From: CAYJAD01 sp964370835
GTDB taxonomy: Bacteria; Desulfobacterota; Desulfovibrionia; Desulfovibrionales; Desulfovibrionaceae
Reading direction: 5' to 3'
Length of the DNA: 64,000 nt
Assembly (NCBI GenBank): GCA_964370835.1
Contig: CAYJLO010000005.1
Location: 1 to 64,000, forward strand
The notes beneath the pieces are model-generated. The model was given only the letters and a program-made list of their open reading frames with translations, did no database searches and was not told the origin of the DNA. Shown here piece after piece: positions 9,942 through 18,700 of this stretch; the first letter of the stretch is position 1, and the number at the start of each line of letters is the position of its first letter. The position numbers were made by a program, and so were the translations under genes.

Positions 9942-9992
9942 GCGCCATGGTGGTACTTTTTGTAATAAAAGTTATATCATGGCGCTTTTTTT
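9942..9992 (+). terminator. Rho-independent terminator
   Basis: GCGCCATG (9942-9949) pairs with CATGGCGC (9978-9985); an inner ACTTTT/AAAAGT pairing extends the structure; seven T follow (9986-9992). It ends the methyltransferase transcript and insulates it from the convergent regulator gene. Confidence 0.88.
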
Positions 9993-10047
9993 AATTTCCT
10001 GCGCAATTCAAGCAAGTATGATACGTTAAGATATTTTTTCTTGTCTT

Positions 10048-10692
10048 TTATGGGCGTTGTTCATGAATATGCTCACAAATGCAATCACGCGATGTTAATA
10101 AGTGTTTTCGTAAAACATGTTCAGCTTTGTCAAAATTTTTCTGTAAAATATGATCTATAATGAGTAAGTGATCAGCAATACTTTCATCATAGGCTATATC
10201 AAAGAGCACAGAGTGAAAACTCATGGTGCAATATGAAGCTCTTAGGTGCTGGCGAGTAATATAGGCATTATCCATGGCTTGCACTAAGGGATAATGGGGA
10301 TTTGTTTCATCTGAAACCGCATAGTCAATATCGCCTTTACTCAGCTTCAAAATGTTTTCGCGAATTTTATATAATATAGCTTCAGGAAGCGCCTGTGGAT
10401 TTTGTCGCAAAAAATTCAGCGCAGCGCTTTCCATTAGAATGCGAAAGTCAAAAATATCATTGAGTTCTTTTGTGGTAAAGCTTCGAACATAGACGCCTTT
10501 ATTTGCTGTAGCCACAAGTAGTTCTTCCGCTACCAATTGCTTTAAGACTTCGCGTATGGGCGAACGACTTACTTGCAAATCTTCTGCAAGCACAAGTTCT
10601 TGTAAATGTGTACCATGTTTGTACGTACCATTGGCAATACGCAATTTTATAATATTATATACCTGATCTCGAATGGTAATAATTTTATTCAT
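10048..10692 (-). CDS. GntR-family (FCD subfamily) transcriptional regulator
   Basis: A 214-aa DNA-binding regulator. Residues ~5-70 form the GntR winged helix-turn-helix (LAEDLQVSRSPIREVLKQL, then ELLVATANKGVYVR as the wing). Residues ~75-205 form a helical FCD ligand domain starting LNDIFDFRILMESAALNFL, with FHSVLFDIAY and EHVLRKHL carrying the histidines that bind a metal in this family. FCD regulators usually sense small carboxylates or related metabolites. The gene is divergent from the activase/glycyl radical enzyme/transporter genes, with paired GTATAC palindromes in the intergenic region, so it most likely represses that cassette until its substrate is present. Confidence 0.9.
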   Translation of the reverse strand: MNKIITIRDQVYNIIKLRIANGTYKHGTHLQELVLAEDLQVSRSPIREVLKQLVAEELLVATANKGVYVRSFTTKELNDIFDFRILMESAALNFLRQNPQALPEAILYKIRENILKLSKGDIDYAVSDETNPHYPLVQAMDNAYITRQHLRASYCTMSFHSVLFDIAYDESIADHLLIIDHILQKNFDKAEHVLRKHLLTSRDCICEHIHEQRP

Positions 10693-10830
10693 ACACTTTT
10701 GACTCCCATATCTGTAAAAAGCACGCGTAAGTCAAAATATTATCCAATAATAACAAAGGCGTCAAGGATTAGAGGTGTTTTTGTGCTTAGCATGGCACAA
10801 GAAAATACAATATGGTGAAATAAAACCACC

Positions 10831-10859
10831 TTGACATTGCATCATGTATACAATAGGCA
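10831..10859 (+). promoter_or_regulatory. Promoter of the glycyl radical enzyme operon
   Basis: A perfect TTGACA (10831-10836), 17-bp spacer and TAGGCA (10854-10859). The first operator-like palindrome lies inside the spacer, the second just past the -10 box, a layout expected for repression. The leader to the ATG at 10897 would be about 30 nt. Confidence 0.6.
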
Positions 10860-10876
10860 TATGACATGTATACATG
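10843..10876. promoter_or_regulatory. Paired GntR-type operators
   Basis: CATGTATACATG at 10865-10876 is a perfect 12-bp palindrome; CATGTATACAAT at 10843-10854 is an imperfect copy. Their starts are 22 bp apart, about two helical turns. GTATAC-centred palindromes are common operators of FCD/VanR-type GntR proteins, and such a regulator is encoded divergently alongside. Confidence 0.72.
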
Positions 10877-10896
10877 ATGCATTAAGGAATTGTTGT

Positions 10897-11799
10897 ATGA
10901 AAAAAAGTCTTATCAGTAATGTACAACGTTTTTCCTTGGACGATGGTCCAGGAATACGCACCACAGTCTTTTTTAAAGGTTGCAATCTTGGGTGTTTATG
11001 GTGCCATAATCCCGAATGCATATCTCCTTTACCTTCTCTACACGTGGAAAGCACATCTTGTATTCACTGCGGACGATGTAGCAATGCATGCCCTGAAAAA
11101 GCTCACCAATTCATTGAAAATACCCACTCATTGCTTCGAGAGCGTTGTACAGCTTGCGGCACATGCGCCACTGTCTGTCCATCAAAAGCGCTTAAAATTG
11201 TGGGTAAACATTATGAAGCAGAAATCCTTGTTAAAGAAATATTGAAAGATAACGTATACTACAGAAATTCTGGTGGGGGCGTTACTTTTTCGGGAGGAGA
11301 GCCAGCGCTCTTTTTTAAAGATATTATTCCGGTGGCAGAGCTTTGCAAAAAGGCTGGTCTGCATATAGCACTAGATACTGCCGGCAATGTTCCTTTTGCA
11401 AATTATGAAGCATTATTCCCCTTAGTTGATGTTTTTTTGTATGATATTAAATGCTTTACAAGTGATTTGCATCATGTTTGGACAGGGGTGTGTAATTCGC
11501 GCATTTTAGAAAATTTACAAAAACTTGATGCACATAAGGCCCCTTACATCATTCGTATTCCCACAATCCCCCATTTTAATACTTCCTTACAAGAACAAGA
11601 GCGCATGGCGGATTTTTTAACGTCACTCAAAAACATCTCGCTTATTGAACTTCTTCCTTATCACAACTTTGGACTTGCCAAGTATGAAAAGTACGGCTTG
11701 AAAAATGCTTTACCCGCAAGCACAAGTCCTGATGAAAAACTTATGCAGTCCATCCTACAACTATATATAGAAAAAGAACTTCCAGCCTGCATTCGCTAG
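10897..11799 (+). CDS. Glycyl radical enzyme activating enzyme (radical SAM)
   Basis: A 300-aa activase that uses SAM and a [4Fe-4S] cluster to install the glycyl radical on its partner. The radical SAM cysteines are Cys29, Cys33 and Cys36 (GCNLGCLWC). Two ferredoxin-like clusters follow, CIHCGRCSNAC and CTACGTCATVC, placing it with activases of the non-PFL glycyl radical enzymes rather than the short PflA. GGVTFSGGEP (SAM contact) and YDIK are present. I chose the ATG at 10897 (MKKSLISNVQ) because an in-frame TTG at 10831 is part of the promoter and the family starts here. It precedes the enzyme gene by 58 nt. Confidence 0.93.
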   Translation: MKKSLISNVQRFSLDDGPGIRTTVFFKGCNLGCLWCHNPECISPLPSLHVESTSCIHCGRCSNACPEKAHQFIENTHSLLRERCTACGTCATVCPSKALKIVGKHYEAEILVKEILKDNVYYRNSGGGVTFSGGEPALFFKDIIPVAELCKKAGLHIALDTAGNVPFANYEALFPLVDVFLYDIKCFTSDLHHVWTGVCNSRILENLQKLDAHKAPYIIRIPTIPHFNTSLQEQERMADFLTSLKNISLIELLPYHNFGLAKYEKYGLKNALPASTSPDEKLMQSILQLYIEKELPACIR

Positions 11800-11857
11800 G
11801 AGCAGCAGAAGAGACATTATTAACCCGGCTTACTGCCTAAATCCAGGGAGCATTTTC

Positions 11858-14197
11858 ATGATGACAACACCTTTAACCCCCAGTAAACACGTTCAATATC
11901 TTATTGAGCATAGGCATGATGCACACGATAGAGCGCAAATTCCTACGCGCAGGCCACATTACGAAAAATCTTATGCAGAAAATTCCCATGAAGATGTAAA
12001 GCTTCGCATTGCAAAGGGTTTCGCGTCATTTTTAGCCGAGAAAAAAATCCTTATCTGCGAACATGATATTCTTGCCGGTTTTGCCTATCGCTACACATAT
12101 AAGCCTTCTTCTCCCTTCAATGTACCAGATGATTATGATCCACTTTTCCGTCCACCTGCAGGCATAGATACTTTTGAAGAAGCAGAAGCCGGTATTGTGG
12201 CCAACGGCTTTGCAGACGATTCAGAAGATGCAAACCACATGCGTACTTTTGCTCAATGCGTAAGTAAGTGGTTGTATAAGCATTGGGAATCCGGTCATAT
12301 TATTCCATATTTTGAGAAACTTATTCAGCAAGGTTATGACGCTTACATTGCTGAAACAGAAAAAGCCTTGGAAACAGCAGATGAAGCGCAAAAAATCGAC
12401 TTAACAGCCATGCTTATCACTGAAAAAGCAGCTGTGAGTTATATTACGCGCTATGCAGATATGGCCGCGAGCATGAAGGAAAGTGCCACGCAACCTGCGC
12501 ATAAAGCACAGTTGGAAAAAATGGAAAAAGCTTTACGCCAAATTGCTGGTGGCAAAGCCACCACTTTTTATGAGGCCGTGCAGCTTATTTGGCTTAGCCA
12601 TGAAATGCTCTATGCAGAAAACTTCCCCGCATCCCTTTCTTTTGGCAGATTAGACCAATATCTCTATCCTTTTTATGCACAAGATATGGCCAAAGGCATA
12701 CTGACCTATCAAGAAGCCATAGACATTATAGACGCATTATGGGTGAAATTTGGCATTACTTTACACGGTTATCAAAATGTCACCATTGGCGGGCTTGATG
12801 CAGAAGGGAAAGATGCGTGTAATGAGCTGACCATCATTATGCTTCAAGCTTGTCGTAAAACACTCTTTGACCAACCCTTACTATGCTTGCGTTATCATAA
12901 GAATATGCCCGAAGATGTGTGGGCAGAATCGGTGGAGCTTTTAAAAACAGGCATTGGTTTACCGGCATTTTTCATAGATGATTTTTGTATTCCTGCCAAA
13001 GAGCGCATGGGACACAGCAAAGAAGATGCCGCCAATTATGGCCTTGTGGGTTGCGTAGAAATGTCCTGTCCCGGCAAGGAATATGCTAAAACAGAAGCCC
13101 TTAGAGTTAATGTGGGTAAGATTTTAGAAATTATGTTCTTTGACGGCAAAAGCAATTGTGCAGATAAAGGCGCCATCATTGGCAATGCTTCCATGCCCTC
13201 CATAGCTGTCAGCGATAAAAGTATTAAAGACTATACGTTCCCTTTATTTACGCAAACACGCCTTCAAGATATTACAAGTTTTGAGCAGCTTGTGCAGTGG
13301 TATAAAGAAGAATTCACAGCGCACATGCGTTTTTCCATGGACTCCATTAATCGCTTAGACAGTGCCTTGCCTAAATGCTATCCCACGCCATTTCTTTCCG
13401 TGCTCATAGACGGTTGCATTGAAAAAGGTAAGGACGTTACTGCAGGCGGTGCCATTTACAACAATTCCGGCATTAATTTGTGCGGCCTTCCCAATGTAAC
13501 CGATTCCTTGCAAGCCATTCGCGAGCTTGTATTTGAGCAACAAAAATACACGTTACAAGATTTCAAAAATGCCATGCAAGCGGACTTTGTGGGCTTTGAA
13601 GATTTTGAAAGAGATATTCTTGCCTGCTCTAAATATGGCAATGACGAAGATGCTGTGGATACTCTCATGGCAGAACTTGTGGATGCAGCCACACAGCAAG
13701 TCCGCACCTATACCAATCCACGCGGCGGGCGTTGGCAAATGGGACTCTACTCTGTGGAAGACCATGCTAAAATGGGTATGCACACCGGCGCCTTGCCCGA
13801 TGCAAAGCGCAATGGCGAAGCCATGGCCAGTGCTTTTTCTCCTGTACAAGGTAGAGACCACGTGGGCCCCACAGCTACCCTTAACTCCATGTTGAAAACA
13901 GATTTATCCGGTGCCACCAATGGCATGGTCATGGATATGAAATTTACCCCATCCTTCTTTGATAAAAAGAGTCATACAGACGCCTTACGCATGATGATTG
14001 ATGCATATGCAGAGCAAGGTGGCGGAGAAATTCAATTCAATGTTGTGAATAAGGCGACTCTCATTGAGGCGCAGCGCAATCCTGAAAAGCACAAGAACCT
14101 TGTGGTGAGGGTGTCTGGCTTTAGTGCTGTATTTACCAGCCTCATTGAAGAAACACAAAACGAAATCATTAAAAGAACTGAGTACGGAGACATTTAA
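11858..14197 (+). CDS. Glycyl radical enzyme (dehydratase/lyase class), substrate unassigned
   Basis: A 779-aa oxygen-sensitive enzyme of the PFL-like glycyl radical superfamily. The active-site Cys is Cys399 in GCVEM, with the acid Glu401 two residues on, as in dehydratase/lyase members (choline lyase, glycerol and hydroxyproline dehydratases); PFL itself has CC. The glycyl radical is Gly754 in RVSGFSAVF, where Phe replaces the Tyr usual at the next position. LSFGRLDQYLYPFY and the closing QNEIIKRTEYGD are family hallmarks. The length suits the dehydratase group and is shorter than most choline TMA-lyases and isethionate lyases. The stretch after Cys399 (SCPGKEYAKTEALRVN) matches no characterised type I can name. 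It is probably cotranscribed with its activase and a YkvI-like transporter. AGGGAG precedes ATGATG. YbiW/PflD-like enzymes of unknown function are alternatives. Confidence 0.92.
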   Translation: MMTTPLTPSKHVQYLIEHRHDAHDRAQIPTRRPHYEKSYAENSHEDVKLRIAKGFASFLAEKKILICEHDILAGFAYRYTYKPSSPFNVPDDYDPLFRPPAGIDTFEEAEAGIVANGFADDSEDANHMRTFAQCVSKWLYKHWESGHIIPYFEKLIQQGYDAYIAETEKALETADEAQKIDLTAMLITEKAAVSYITRYADMAASMKESATQPAHKAQLEKMEKALRQIAGGKATTFYEAVQLIWLSHEMLYAENFPASLSFGRLDQYLYPFYAQDMAKGILTYQEAIDIIDALWVKFGITLHGYQNVTIGGLDAEGKDACNELTIIMLQACRKTLFDQPLLCLRYHKNMPEDVWAESVELLKTGIGLPAFFIDDFCIPAKERMGHSKEDAANYGLVGCVEMSCPGKEYAKTEALRVNVGKILEIMFFDGKSNCADKGAIIGNASMPSIAVSDKSIKDYTFPLFTQTRLQDITSFEQLVQWYKEEFTAHMRFSMDSINRLDSALPKCYPTPFLSVLIDGCIEKGKDVTAGGAIYNNSGINLCGLPNVTDSLQAIRELVFEQQKYTLQDFKNAMQADFVGFEDFERDILACSKYGNDEDAVDTLMAELVDAATQQVRTYTNPRGGRWQMGLYSVEDHAKMGMHTGALPDAKRNGEAMASAFSPVQGRDHVGPTATLNSMLKTDLSGATNGMVMDMKFTPSFFDKKSHTDALRMMIDAYAEQGGGEIQFNVVNKATLIEAQRNPEKHKNLVVRVSGFSAVFTSLIEETQNEIIKRTEYGDI

Positions 14198-14291
14198 GCG
14201 TAATGACGCGGCAGGTCAGTATACGTCTTATGCGTAAGCAATTATGCCAAGGCGTATGCTGGTAAACATATAAGCTATAAAGGAAGGTAAG

Positions 14292-15371
14292 ATGAACAGT
14301 GTTTTGAGGGTTATTACTTTGTCCGGTGCGTTTTTGGCATTTTTAATTGGCTCTGGTGTGGCTACTGGGCAAGAGTTAATGCAATATTACAGCCCCTACG
14401 GTTTTGATGTTTTTGGTACAGCTATTACCATTGCAGTTATTTTAATGATTGCTAACTATGGATACGCGTGGGCAGGTAAGCATGGTAATATTGAAAAGGG
14501 CAGTGATGTTTTTGCCTTTTATTGTGGCCCCCTTGCCGGTAAGATTTTTGACTTATTTACTGTGCTGTTTTGCTATATGTCTTTTGTTGTCATGGTGGGC
14601 GGCGGCGCAGCTACGCTTGAGCAACAATACGGCATGCATCTTATGGTAGGTGCTGTGCTTATCATGTTGATGGCCTCATTCACTGTTATTCTAGGCCTTA
14701 ATAGTGTCGTGAACATTATTGGTAAAATTGCCCCTGCACTTATTGGACTTATTGTTATTATTTGTCTTATCAGTCTTGTGCAAAATGCCGATGGCATTGC
14801 TAAAAATATTGCAGCCATTAATGATGGTAGTCTTAAAGTTACCAAAGCCGGAACCAACTGGTTTACGTCTGGCGCTTCGAACGGGGGCTTTTGTATTTTA
14901 TGGCTTGCCGGCTTCACCGCTGCTCTTGGTATAAAAGAAGATTTTCGTACCTTAATGCGAGCAAATATAGCCTCATCCATTGCGCTTGTCATTGTAAATA
15001 TGATTATCGGTTTTGCCATTTTAGCGCAAATGGATGTGCTGAGCACCACACAAATTCCTAATTTGATTATTGCAGAGGGTATTTGGGGGCCTTTAGCGTA
15101 TATTTTTGGTGTACTTATCTTTATTGCTATTTACACCACAGCTTGTCCACTTCTTTGGACCACAAGCTCTCGTTTCGCCCCAGAAGGCAGTGGTAAATTT
15201 AAAATTGTCACTTTGGTACTTGCTCTTGTGGGTATGGGGATTGCTCTTTATTTGCCCTTTAATATTTTAATGAACTATATCTACACCATAAATGGTTATC
15301 TGGGCTTTGTTGTTTTACTTATCATGTGTGTTCGTATGTTTATCATGATTCGTAATAGTAAAGTAAAATAA
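14292..15371 (+). CDS. YkvI-like membrane transporter (APC superfamily type)
   Basis: A 359-aa inner-membrane protein with about ten hydrophobic segments. The start (GAFLAFLIGSGVATGQELMQYY) matches the first helix of YkvI-type proteins, where a G-x-G-x-ATGQE motif breaks helix 1 as in LeuT-fold symporters. It is the third gene of the glycyl radical enzyme cassette, starting 94 nt after the enzyme, with AAGGAAGG as ribosome site. By position it most likely imports the substrate of the enzyme or exports a product. Substrates of YkvI relatives are not known to me; an amino-acid-like or small zwitterionic compound is a guess. Confidence 0.78.
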   Translation: MNSVLRVITLSGAFLAFLIGSGVATGQELMQYYSPYGFDVFGTAITIAVILMIANYGYAWAGKHGNIEKGSDVFAFYCGPLAGKIFDLFTVLFCYMSFVVMVGGGAATLEQQYGMHLMVGAVLIMLMASFTVILGLNSVVNIIGKIAPALIGLIVIICLISLVQNADGIAKNIAAINDGSLKVTKAGTNWFTSGASNGGFCILWLAGFTAALGIKEDFRTLMRANIASSIALVIVNMIIGFAILAQMDVLSTTQIPNLIIAEGIWGPLAYIFGVLIFIAIYTTACPLLWTTSSRFAPEGSGKFKIVTLVLALVGMGIALYLPFNILMNYIYTINGYLGFVVLLIMCVRMFIMIRNSKVK

Positions 15372-15397
15372 CGCTTTGATTCCATAGCTATTCATAT

Positions 15398-15433
15398 GTT
15401 AAAGGCTCTTGAGTATACTCAAGAGCCTTTAAC
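15398..15433. terminator. 36-bp perfect palindrome after the transporter gene
   Basis: Starting GTTAAAGGCTCTTGAG and ending CTCAAGAGCCTTTAAC with GTATAC at the centre, the 36 bases are a perfect inverted repeat. In RNA they form a long hairpin with a minimal loop. It lies 27 nt past the stop codon, so it is probably the operon terminator, although the T-run is poor. Confidence 0.6.
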
Positions 15434-15696
15434 ATTTCCAATTTCATAATATCTTTATAAAAAGTAAATCAATCCTATCGCTTATTGTATTGGGATCTGA
15501 TTTGTGCAAAATTTGCAACATATTTTCCATGAAGTCGAAGGTTGTTGCACGACAAAGCTTAACCCGTCACAACTCATCATACTCCTATCCACGTCATTAT
15601 CATGGCGCTGCATGATGCAGTTGCAAGGCCGCTAACCACTGCATTTTTGTTGAAATGAATGACTATTTTTGCTGATGCGTTACGCACATTCGGTGC

Positions 15697-15772
15697 GCAA
15701 AAAAGCCCCGCCGCGTGCTTGTCTCTTGCATTACCAATGAAAGTAGAGAGGAGACAGGCCCATGACGGGGCT
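15697..15772 (-). terminator. Terminator of adhesin B
   Basis: On the minus strand AGCCCCG (15766-15772 reads CGGGGCT) pairs with CGGGGCT (15704-15710 reads AGCCCCG), with an inner TGTCTC/GAGACA arm, followed by a run of T. It starts 16 nt beyond the adhesin stop codon. Confidence 0.8.
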
Positions 15773-15787
15773 ATACGAATGGTAATA

Positions 15788-18700
15788 CTAGCTATTGGTG
15801 AGCAGATGGCTTTCAATGAGAACAGTCAGTTTATTATCATCACTGATGTATTCTTGATATTCCTTTCCATCAATATTCACAGGGGCATTTTTGCTTTGCC
15901 AGCCATCAAGCGCGGCGCTTTTGTCTTGTACAAGGCTTTGTTGCAAGTCTTGTGCAGCCTTCATATCATCGCCCAGCATAATGACTTCCATATTACTTAA
16001 CGTAGTGCTGTCCTTGGCAAAGAGGTCTTGTACTTCTTTTACCGAATGTAAGCCGCAAAGCAATACGTCCATGGAATCGCTCTCTTCACTGCCGCCATCA
16101 ATGGATAGGATATCGGCAATATCCATATTTTCCAAAGTGTCTTGAAGCACAAAGAGGTCATTGCCGTTGCCGCCCATCACTTCCTTATCAGAGAAGTCAA
16201 AGTAAATGGTATCATGGCCGCTGTTGCCAAAGAGGCTATCTTCGCCTGCACTGCCGTATAATATGTCATTACCTTCACCGCCAACGAGGGTGTCATTGCC
16301 AGATCCGCCGCGCAGATCATCGTTATCAGCACCGGCTAACATGGTTATCCCTTTGGGTTCCAAAGCATAATCTTCACTGGTCAAGGCTTTAACTATGTGG
16401 TTCACCTCATCGTTGTCGCCGTCCACAAAGCCTAACTTGATATCTTTTCTATCAGCATCAAAAACCATATCCCAGTTTTGGTTATCTACGCTTGTCATGG
16501 TGATATCGCCCATGATAACTTTGTGGATACCGTTTTCATAGCTATAGTATACAATGGTTGGAGATGTTTCCCATTCGGGTGCTTGAATTTCTTGCCAAGT
16601 GCCCACGCCATTCTCATCCACAATCCATGCAATGCCAAGTTCGTAGGTGGCGCCGTTTTTGAGTAAAACCTTTCCGGGGCCATCGCCACCAAAATCAATT
16701 TGGATTTGCGCAAAGGCTTTACCATCCACCAGAGTGGAACTTGTTTGCCCGTGTCCTTCTGTTCCAAAGGGTTCATCTCCCACAATGTGCGGGCTATCAT
16801 CTTGGAATTTCAAAGTAAGGCCAGACGTTACGCTGGTGCTAGCACTGTCTCCATCGCCATCGGTTACGGTGATGGTGGCTTTCACATCAATGGCATCTTT
16901 TAGTTCGAGATAGTGGTCTTCATCTATTCCTGATTCTGCATTGATTTTTGTGCCATCTGCATGATCAATGGGGAGATTTTGTTTAAGGCAAACATTGCCA
17001 GCATCATCCAGATATACTTCGAATACAATCTCTTTATTCTCGCCTTGGCCGATGGAACCGTAAATTTTACCACCTTCTTCATAAATGGTAACTTTTTCAC
17101 CGCCACTTGTAATATTGTAAGAGGCAGTGTCCTTTATTACTAAACTGTGTTCTGTTACAGTGATGGAGTTATCACTTGCAGCACCGTCAGCGCCAAAATC
17201 CGCATGTTCTTTAATTAAGTTAATGGCGAAAAGCGCACTTAGTTCTTGTTTTGCAATGCTGTTTATTTGTGATTCTTTTATCCAGATGGTGTGATTATAG
17301 TCGGTGTTTTCCCCGCTATTATTCTTATCTAGGGTATAAGAATCGTGTATGGCAGATTGCAAAGTATCGCGAATCACAGGGCCATCGTCCTTGATATCCA
17401 CGGTGATTTTTGTGCTATCTCCCAGTGCTGAGTTTGGAGCTTCTTTGCCATCTTGAATGAAGACCTCGAAGGACACCACATCGTGAGCGGTTTCGTCATA
17501 CTTATTTACGCTTTCGTTGTCGTTGTGTTTATTCCCTGTATACGCTTGGGTTTGGTCATATTCAAAGGACAAGGTGAATTCGCCCGTGTCTGGGTTATGA
17601 CTAAGCTCTGGGCTAACGATGAGTTGCCCTGCCACGCCATCTTCAAGGGTGAAGCCATTTGCAGCATCGGTGGAGAGCACATAGATGCCTTTTTCATTCA
17701 ACGTCACTGTAAACTCTTGACCGCCGATGGTGATCTTTCCACCGTCCATGGTGTCTTTGGAGGTGAAGACAATTTGGCCTGTGGCGTTGGTAGATAAATC
17801 ACTATCATCGGTCAGTAAGTCTGTTTTTGTTACAGTGTTGTCAGCATCCGTAGGTTCTTTGGGCTCTTCAATCTTAGGTGTATTGATGGTTATGGTGAGT
17901 GTAGCATCGTCAGAGTCTTGGTCTGCGTCGGTGATGCTGTAGCCAAATGTAAAACTATTTTCGCCAGCAGGTAAGTTCTCGCTGGGGGTGAATGTATAGT
18001 TACCGTCTTTGTCAAAGAATATGGTATTGCCATGATCGTCTTCAAAGCCAAAGTCAAAGCCTTCGGGCACCGTGGTTGCAGCTTCCCAACCACCTATGGC
18101 TGGTGGGGTGATATCGGCAGAATCCAGCTTGGCAGCAGCATTTTTCCATCCGTCAGCACCGATGGTATCAGCATTATCTGTACCTTCTTTGGTGCCTTCA
18201 CCGGTAAGAATATTGCCTGTGTAGCTACCGTCAGCGTCGGCAGTATCTTCGGTATCGTTCTTGGCAGTGGGCTCAGCATCAGCGATATTGATGACCACAT
18301 CCACATGGCCTGTTACATCACCATTTTCATTAACAACAGGTACCTTTACAGTGAGCTGGTCCTCATTTTCATGGGCATCGTGTTTATGGCTTTCCGTTTG
18401 GGTAAACTCAAGGTTACCATATTCGTCTACGGTAAGCTTACCGATGATGTTTCCGTGTTCATCTTTTACTTGGATTTCGCCATCTTTATGGAGTGCTCCA
18501 AAAGTACCGTCCTCTTTTTCGTAGCCAAAGCTTCCGTCTTCAGGTTTGGTGATGACATCTTTGACTTGATCTTGTTCAGTATCACCAGTATTGACAATGG
18601 CTTCTTCAATTCCATAGGAACCAACGGTTATGCTTACTGTGTCGGCATCGCCGTCTTTGTCTTTGGCTGTGATATCAAAGCTCATATCCACGCCATCAGG

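Larger units (their letters stand above)
15372..15787. other. Convergent intergenic region
   Basis: About 415 bp between the transporter gene and the end of adhesin B. It contains the terminators of both, listed separately. The stretch 15440-15690 has no coding frame or RNA signature that I can support. Confidence 0.6.

Noticed and set aside
10831..10896. TTG at 10831 as start of the activase
   Set aside because: It is the -35 box of the promoter, and the 22 extra codons would span both operators. The ATG at 10897 begins the conserved activase sequence.
11858..14197. Naming the glycyl radical enzyme CutC or isethionate lyase
   Set aside because: Its 779 residues are shorter than those families, and partner genes (microcompartment, CutC neighbours, TRAP transporter, sulfite genes) are absent. 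The active-site surroundings give no firm match.
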